This document shows positions 59,540 to 64,000 of a stretch of 64,000 nucleotides of DNA, in pieces. A program made the translations under genes and the position numbers. Origin of the DNA: an uncultured Lachnospiraceae bacterium (GTDB lineage Bacteria; Bacillota; Clostridia; Lachnospirales; Lachnospiraceae); NCBI GenBank assembly GCA_910578345.1, contig CAJTRA010000006.1:83034-147033 (forward strand), read 5' to 3'. Positions within the stretch are counted from its first letter, which is position 1, and each line of letters starts with the position of its first letter. Below the pieces are notes generated by a model. That model ran no database searches and was not told the origin of the DNA. It saw nothing but the letters and a program-made list of their open reading frames with translations.

Positions 59540-61042
59540 ATGAATGAAAAACTGAAAGAAAAGACGAAAGAATCCCTTTCGAGCGTGCTGCCGATTACGA
59601 TGATCGTTTTGATTTTAAGCGTTACACTGGTGCCGCTGGAGATCAGTACACTGGTGCTGTTTCTTACGGGAGCCATTCTCTTGATTCTGGGAATGGGGCT
59701 GTTCCAGCTGGGAGCTGAGATGGCCATGACGCCTTTGGGTCAGGGTGTTGGCGGTAAGCTGGTTAAGAGCAGCAGTATTGTGCTGATGGCAGTAGTCTGT
59801 TTTATCATGGGGGCTATTATCACAATCTCAGAACCGGATCTGCAGGTGCTGGCGAATCAGGTATCGGCGATCCCGAATATGGTGCTGATTCTGACGGTAG
59901 CGGTTGGCGTAGGAATCTTCATGGTGATCGCGCTTTTGCGGATACTGTTTAAAGTAAGACTATCCATGCTGCTGGCAATTCTGTACATAGTGGTGTTTGT
60001 TCTGTCATTTCTGACGCCGTCGGATTTTATTGCGGTCGCCTTTGATGCGGGCGGCGTGACAACAGGACCGATGACGGTTCCCTTTATTATGTCGCTGGGT
60101 GTCGGCCTGTCTGCCGCGCGGAGCGATAAGCAGGGGAGTAATGACAGTTTTGGATTGATTGCGCTGTGCAGTGTGGGACCGATTCTGATGGTCCTTCTGT
60201 TGGGGATCTTTTATCATCCGACGGAGGCGGTTTATACGGCGGTCAAGATACCGGAGCTTGTGACGACACAAGATGTGGTGAGGGAATTTGCAGCCGCAAT
60301 TCCGGATTATGTGCGGGAAGTGCTGAGCAGTATTCTGCCGGTGATCGGCGTTTTTCTTCTGTTCCAACTGCGCGGAAAGATTTACCGCAAGCGTCAGGTA
60401 CAGAGAATGGCGGTTGGTTTTATCTATACCGTGCTGGGATTGATTCTGTTCCTGACGGGTGTGAATATCGGTTTTGCACCTGTGGGGAGTCTGCTTGGAA
60501 GCGGTATTGCAGACAGCAGTTTTAAGTGGGCATTGATTCCTGTAGGCATTGTGATAGGTTATTATATTGTCAAGGCCGAGCCGGCTGTGCAGGTCCTGAA
60601 TGAGCAGGTAGAGGAGATCACAGGCGGCAATGTATCTTTTAAGATGATGAATGCTGCGCTGTCTGCGGGGGTGGCCTGTGCCGTTGCCCTTTCTATGATG
60701 CGAGTGCTGACTGGAGTTAGTATTTACTGGATTATTATCCCTGGTTATACGCTGGCCTTTGTTTTGAGCAGACTTGTGCCGCCGGTCTTTGTCGGCATTG
60801 CGTTTGACTCTGGCGGTGTTGCCAGCGGTCCTATGACGTCAACGTTTCTTCTGCCGTTAGCGATGGGAGCGTGTACGGCCATAGGAGGCAACGTGGTGGC
60901 AGACGCCTTTGGAATCGTAGCGTTAGTCGCACTTGCGCCGTTGATCGCGATACAGTTTATGGGAGTGGTATCTGCACGCAAGGCTAAAGTGGTAAAACAG
61001 CCTGTGCAGGCGATCGAGGATCTTATTGTGGATTTAGAGTAG
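59540..61042 (+). CDS. DUF1538 membrane protein
   Basis: This 500-residue polytopic protein is made of two homologous halves. The repeated signature is FDAGGVTTGPMTVPFIMSLG at about 172-191 and FDSGGVASGPMTSTFLLPLA at about 423-442, with SEPDLQVLANQV and AEPAVQVLNEQV as a second pair. About 12-14 helices in all. It matches DUF1538, putative transporters of unknown substrate. The next gene encodes a PII-like regulator, which suggests direct control of transport by nucleotide or metabolite state. Confidence 0.85.
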   Translation: MNEKLKEKTKESLSSVLPITMIVLILSVTLVPLEISTLVLFLTGAILLILGMGLFQLGAEMAMTPLGQGVGGKLVKSSSIVLMAVVCFIMGAIITISEPDLQVLANQVSAIPNMVLILTVAVGVGIFMVIALLRILFKVRLSMLLAILYIVVFVLSFLTPSDFIAVAFDAGGVTTGPMTVPFIMSLGVGLSAARSDKQGSNDSFGLIALCSVGPILMVLLLGIFYHPTEAVYTAVKIPELVTTQDVVREFAAAIPDYVREVLSSILPVIGVFLLFQLRGKIYRKRQVQRMAVGFIYTVLGLILFLTGVNIGFAPVGSLLGSGIADSSFKWALIPVGIVIGYYIVKAEPAVQVLNEQVEEITGGNVSFKMMNAALSAGVACAVALSMMRVLTGVSIYWIIIPGYTLAFVLSRLVPPVFVGIAFDSGGVASGPMTSTFLLPLAMGACTAIGGNVVADAFGIVALVALAPLIAIQFMGVVSARKAKVVKQPVQAIEDLIVDLE

Positions 61043-61078
61043 CGTTTTGTACTCAGGCGGTATTGCAATTTTTATTTA

Positions 61079-61115
61079 AGTAGTATCACAAGCAAGTTTG
61101 TGATATGCATGGGGG
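61079..61115 (+). repeat. Dispersed hairpin repeat, copy C
   Basis: TATCACAA (61084-61091) and TTGTGATA (61098-61105) form a perfect 8-base stem around GCAAGT. The copy ends in GGGGG, which serves as the ribosome site for the PII-like gene, six bases upstream of its ATG. Confidence 0.65.
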
Positions 61116-61120
61116 TTCGT

Positions 61121-61843
61121 ATGACAGACAATAAAAAGCCACAGGTAGTGCCGAGGCTTCTTCTTACGATCACGAAGGAGGAAGATCAACGGAAACTGGA
61201 AGAACTTTTTGATTCTATGAATGTGCCTGTTTATTTTCAATTCAGAGGAAAAGGAACAGCGCCCTCAGAAATGATGGATATTTTCGGGATGAGGGGCACC
61301 ACCAGGCTTCTTTCGGGAGCTGTTCTGCCAAAGAGCCAGGTAAAGACGGTATTTGATATGTTGTATAAGCAGCTCCATTTTCGTCACAAAGGCGGCGGTA
61401 TTGCGATCACGATTCCGCTGAATGCCTTGCAGAATCATATCTTACAGGTGTTAGATGAAGAAGAGCAGGCATGGATAGAGATAGAAGCAGCGAAGAAAGA
61501 GATGCCGAAGGGAGAGGACGAACAGATGGGAGAGAAGACAGAGTATACGGTGATCTGGGTTTCGGTAGACGGTGGATATAGTGATGAGGTGATAGATGCT
61601 GCGAGAAATGCAGGCGCGAAGGGCGGTACGGTCATGAAGGGCCGCAGGCGCAATTCTAAGAGCGTCAGCAGGCACTTTGGGATCAAAGTACAGGAGGAGC
61701 AGGATTTTGTCATGATTGTTGTGCCGAAAGAGCGAAAGACAGAGATCATGACAGCGATCGCGTCCGTATGCGGGCTGGGTACGGAGGCCCATGGCGTAGT
61801 ATTGGCGCTTCCCGTGGAGGATGTCATGGGGCTGACGAACTAA
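61121..61843 (+). CDS. Double PII-like regulatory protein
   Basis: This 240-residue protein consists of two ferredoxin-like PII folds: PRLLLTITKEEDQRKLEELF at about 10-29 and YTVIWVSVDGGYSDEVIDAA at about 144-163. The second half has a GRRRNSKSVSRHFGIKVQEE stretch where the T-loop should be. It likely senses a small ligand and binds the DUF1538 transporter encoded just upstream, as PII proteins do with AmtB. ATG 61121 is preceded by the GGGGG of a hairpin repeat. Confidence 0.75.
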   Translation: MTDNKKPQVVPRLLLTITKEEDQRKLEELFDSMNVPVYFQFRGKGTAPSEMMDIFGMRGTTRLLSGAVLPKSQVKTVFDMLYKQLHFRHKGGGIAITIPLNALQNHILQVLDEEEQAWIEIEAAKKEMPKGEDEQMGEKTEYTVIWVSVDGGYSDEVIDAARNAGAKGGTVMKGRRRNSKSVSRHFGIKVQEEQDFVMIVVPKERKTEIMTAIASVCGLGTEAHGVVLALPVEDVMGLTN

Positions 61844-61853
61844 TGACAACTTA

Positions 61854-61890
61854 AGCAGTATCACAGGCAGGATTGTGGCATGCATGAAGA
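61854..61890 (+). repeat. Dispersed hairpin repeat, copy D
   Basis: AGCAGTATCACAGGCAGGAT, then TGTGGCATGCATG, 10 bases after the PII-like gene. The stem is imperfect (ATCACA/TGTGGC). A terminator follows directly. Confidence 0.55.
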
Positions 61891-61894
61891 ATAG

Positions 61895-61930
61895 AAGGAT
61901 TGTCGTGTAGAACGGCAGTCCTTATTTTTG
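61895..61930 (+). terminator. Terminator after the PII-like gene
   Basis: AAGGATTGTCGT (61895-61906) pairs with ACGGCAGTCCTT (61912-61923) with two G-U pairs around GTAGA, then ATTTTT. Confidence 0.8.
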
Positions 61931-62019
61931 TTTAAGAAAAATGGCAACGAAATGACTTTTCTGAACATCTAATTTAGTATAAGGGGTGTGGATCTGCCTT
62001 TGCTAAGGAGGAAAAGAAT

Positions 62020-62550
62020 ATGGAACAATTGGTCAAGCGGGCTAAAAAGGGAGACAAGGAGGCATTCATCACATTGATGGAAGGCCAGACAGAAACCTTG
62101 AAAAGAGTCGCGTATGCGTGGCTGAACAATGAAGAAGATATCGCAGATGTCATACAGGATACGATCCTGGATGCCTACGAACACATTGGACAATTAAAGA
62201 AAGCGGCCTATTTCAGAACATGGATTGTGAGGATTCTGATCAATAACTGTACACGTATTTATAGAAAGAATAAGAAACATGCGAAATTTGAGATCAGTGC
62301 AGATGGGCACGAATCTGGAAAAGAGTGGCTTTATGGGGTGCGGGGAGAAACCGACGCAGGACATGCGGACCTGGAATTTAGTGATTTATTGCGGGCACTG
62401 CCGGAGGATAGCAGAGTGATCTTTCAGATGTATTTCGGGGAACAATTTACGACAGCAGAGATCGCAGGAATGCTCCATATGAAAGAAAATACGGTCAAGA
62501 GCAGGATACACAGAGGGAAAGAAAAACTGCGGCGGCAGATAGACCAGTAG
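62020..62550 (+). CDS. ECF-type RNA polymerase sigma factor
   Basis: This 176-residue sigma-70 family factor has region 2 (EDIADVIQDTILDAYEHIGQLKKAAYFRTW, about 42-71) and region 4 (FTTAEIAGMLHMKENTVKSRIHRGKEKL, about 143-170). It lacks region 3, as ECF factors do. The partner gene downstream encodes a DUF4179 membrane protein, the usual anti-sigma of this group. A GCAAC-N17-CATC pattern at about 61952-61977 could be a self-regulated promoter. AAGGAGG precedes the ATG. Likely role: cell-envelope stress response. Confidence 0.9.
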   Translation: MEQLVKRAKKGDKEAFITLMEGQTETLKRVAYAWLNNEEDIADVIQDTILDAYEHIGQLKKAAYFRTWIVRILINNCTRIYRKNKKHAKFEISADGHESGKEWLYGVRGETDAGHADLEFSDLLRALPEDSRVIFQMYFGEQFTTAEIAGMLHMKENTVKSRIHRGKEKLRRQIDQ

Positions 62551-62625
62551 CTTAAGGATAACGCAGGGGTAAGGGTAGACGACTTGCACTGATAGAGCGG
62601 TAGACGAAGAAAGGCATGGTAAAAT

Positions 62626-63918
62626 ATGAATAGAATAGCGAGTTATACAGAGGAAGAAGTAAGGGATATTCTTGGTAATGCCAGGATCAGAAGTGATAAG
62701 ATCGACGGAAGGATTGCGGAAACATTGACGATGATCCGCACGGGCGAAGCGGACAGCAGGAAAAATCCGATAAGAAGTATAGGACAGAGAAGAAGACGTA
62801 AGCGCAGCTTATGGAAAAACGCAGCGAAGGGTTTTGGCGCCGTCGCCGCCGTGCTGCTTCTGGTGCTTGGCTTATGTGCGGTCAATCCGGCGCTGGCCGC
62901 AGAGATTCCCGTGGTGGGTAATATCTTCGAAAAGGTGAGGGATGTTTTTTCTTTTGGAAGGATGCCGGAAGATGAGGTGACGGAACTGGGGAAGAATGGG
63001 GTGAGTGGAGAACCAGGACCAGAGGACCAGAGTACAGAAGAGGAGGTCGGTAAAAGCGTGCAGGATTCTGGCTTTTCGATCACTTTCACACAGTATTATG
63101 CGACCGATCAGGCGGTTTACTTAGGGGTATGTGTTGAAAGTGAGGAAGAACTTCCGGAGCTTGCGAAGATGGGAGAGACAGGTTACCAGCTCATGCAGAT
63201 GCACATGAAACAGAAATATTCTTTCCGGGAAGATGTGATTTCTTCGGCGTGGCCCGTGGAGGGGGTACAGGAAGATGCGCATACGTTTGTCGGTATCATG
63301 AGAATAGACTATGAGGAAATCAGTGTGGATGCAAGAAGATATGATGAAGCCTGTGAAGAGGCGGAAAGGAAGGGAGAACCGCTGCCGGAAATCAATGAAA
63401 ATACGCGCGACTACTGGCTGGATGAGATTGAGGTTCCAGATGCGTTTGAAGTGGATATGCAGATTTACCGGATCTGGGCTTACAGCAGTGAGCTGACTGG
63501 AAAATACGAAAAGTCAGGGGAATGGAACTTTTCTTTCCAAATCGCACAGAGTGATCAGGGGATACGCAGTGTTTCGGTGGGTGAAGTGAACGAGCAGGGA
63601 ATCGGTATAGACCGGATCGAGCTGTCGCCGGTAGAACTGTCTGTGCTCACAGTGGAACCGAAAGGAAGATCCATCTATACGGCTGTGCTGGACGCAGATG
63701 GGTTGGCAATACCGACAGGGAATGCCTACTGGACTGACGATGGGGCTAAGTGTGAGATGATGATCGGGCGGCACGATATCTCCGTGATCACAGTCTATCT
63801 CTGTGATTATGATGCTTATATGGAGATCGATAAGACTCTTATGACACCAGGGGCGTTTCGTGAGGAATTAGAACATCTGGCACTATGGAAAAAGGAGATT
63901 TCATTAGAAAAGGAGTAA
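62626..63918 (+). CDS. DUF4179 membrane protein, probable anti-sigma factor
   Basis: This 430-residue protein has a cytosolic head (1-60) likely to bind the sigma factor, a basic stretch RRRRKRS, a membrane helix at about 67-88 (GFGAVAAVLLLVLGLCAVNP) and an outer DUF4179 domain of about 340 residues with repeated beta strands (for example DSGFSITFTQYYATDQAVYLGV). It ends naturally 82 bases before the window end. It should hold the sigma factor inactive until a signal outside is sensed. The gap to the sigma gene is 75 bases. Confidence 0.85.
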   Translation: MNRIASYTEEEVRDILGNARIRSDKIDGRIAETLTMIRTGEADSRKNPIRSIGQRRRRKRSLWKNAAKGFGAVAAVLLLVLGLCAVNPALAAEIPVVGNIFEKVRDVFSFGRMPEDEVTELGKNGVSGEPGPEDQSTEEEVGKSVQDSGFSITFTQYYATDQAVYLGVCVESEEELPELAKMGETGYQLMQMHMKQKYSFREDVISSAWPVEGVQEDAHTFVGIMRIDYEEISVDARRYDEACEEAERKGEPLPEINENTRDYWLDEIEVPDAFEVDMQIYRIWAYSSELTGKYEKSGEWNFSFQIAQSDQGIRSVSVGEVNEQGIGIDRIELSPVELSVLTVEPKGRSIYTAVLDADGLAIPTGNAYWTDDGAKCEMMIGRHDISVITVYLCDYDAYMEIDKTLMTPGAFREELEHLALWKKEISLEKE

Positions 63919-64000
63919 AGCTTTGCAAAGCGCCGGCAGAATAGAGGAGGCTGTAAAAAATTCTGTGTCTATGGGTAAAATTCTTTGTTGATAGGAACCA

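Overview
The window reads as chromosomal DNA of a flagellated member of the Clostridia, most likely family Lachnospiraceae. The pointers are a moderate-GC Firmicutes gene style with AGGAGG-type ribosome binding sites, a Tad pilus locus of the type with DUF5702 and DUF6382-FHA proteins, DUF6240 and DUF4179 proteins, a BofA/YaaL pair, a pcp operon with DUF969/DUF979, and a 14-residue-repeat coiled-coil protein. Species cannot be named from sequence alone. No CRISPR array, intact insertion sequence, prophage or rRNA gene was seen.

Layout. 1-8.5 kb: the 3' end of a BlaR1-type M56 peptidase fused to an M23 peptidase, a D-2-hydroxyacid dehydrogenase (minus strand), an HDOD signalling protein, adenosylhomocysteinase, a tandem-repeat coiled-coil protein and an ABC exporter. 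8.6-15.2 kb: a response regulator, sensor kinase, ABC ATPase and FtsX-like permease, which look like a Bce-type peptide sensing/detoxification set. It is interrupted by two decayed elements, a frameshifted AlbA_2-type C-terminus and a toxin-antitoxin pair whose PIN toxin is frameshifted. 15.5-25.6 kb: CarD, an ArsP_2-type permease, an MFS carrier, tRNA-Lys, TatD, RsmA, a 930-residue TPR/degenerate-AAA protein and GlgB.

25.7-33.6 kb is a flagellar filament island. It holds a headless flagellin tail, a zinc-ribbon protein, a flagellin with a zinc metallopeptidase inserted in its variable region (flagellinolysin), a DUF6240 protein behind a sigma-28-like promoter, a normal flagellin and FliS. 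33.8-45 kb holds YaaL and BofA, then a long Tad pilus operon from a good promoter at 34638: prepilin peptidase, TadZ, TadA, TadB, TadC, Flp pilin, DUF5702, a TadE-like pseudopilin, a second prepilin peptidase, a second TadE-like protein and DUF6382-FHA.

45-49.1 kb: rhomboid protease, flavodoxin-SCP2 protein, HIT protein and two-subunit fumarase. 49.1-55.6 kb: a signal peptidase I gene cut off after its serine motif and running directly into an approximately 1,900-residue repeat surface protein that has no signal peptide. Two small paralogous membrane proteins follow. 55.7-58.6 kb: DUF969-DUF979-pcp-GGCT operon. 58.8 kb: tRNA-Ser, then a 38-residue membrane peptide with its own promoter and terminator. 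59.5-64 kb: DUF1538 transporter with a double PII-like regulator, and an ECF sigma factor with a DUF4179 partner.

The most interesting points are the proteolytic flagellin island, the signal-peptidase/surface-protein junction, a short hairpin repeat found in four intergenic places (twice directly before a start codon), the probable AUU-initiated prepilin peptidase, and the small membrane peptide.
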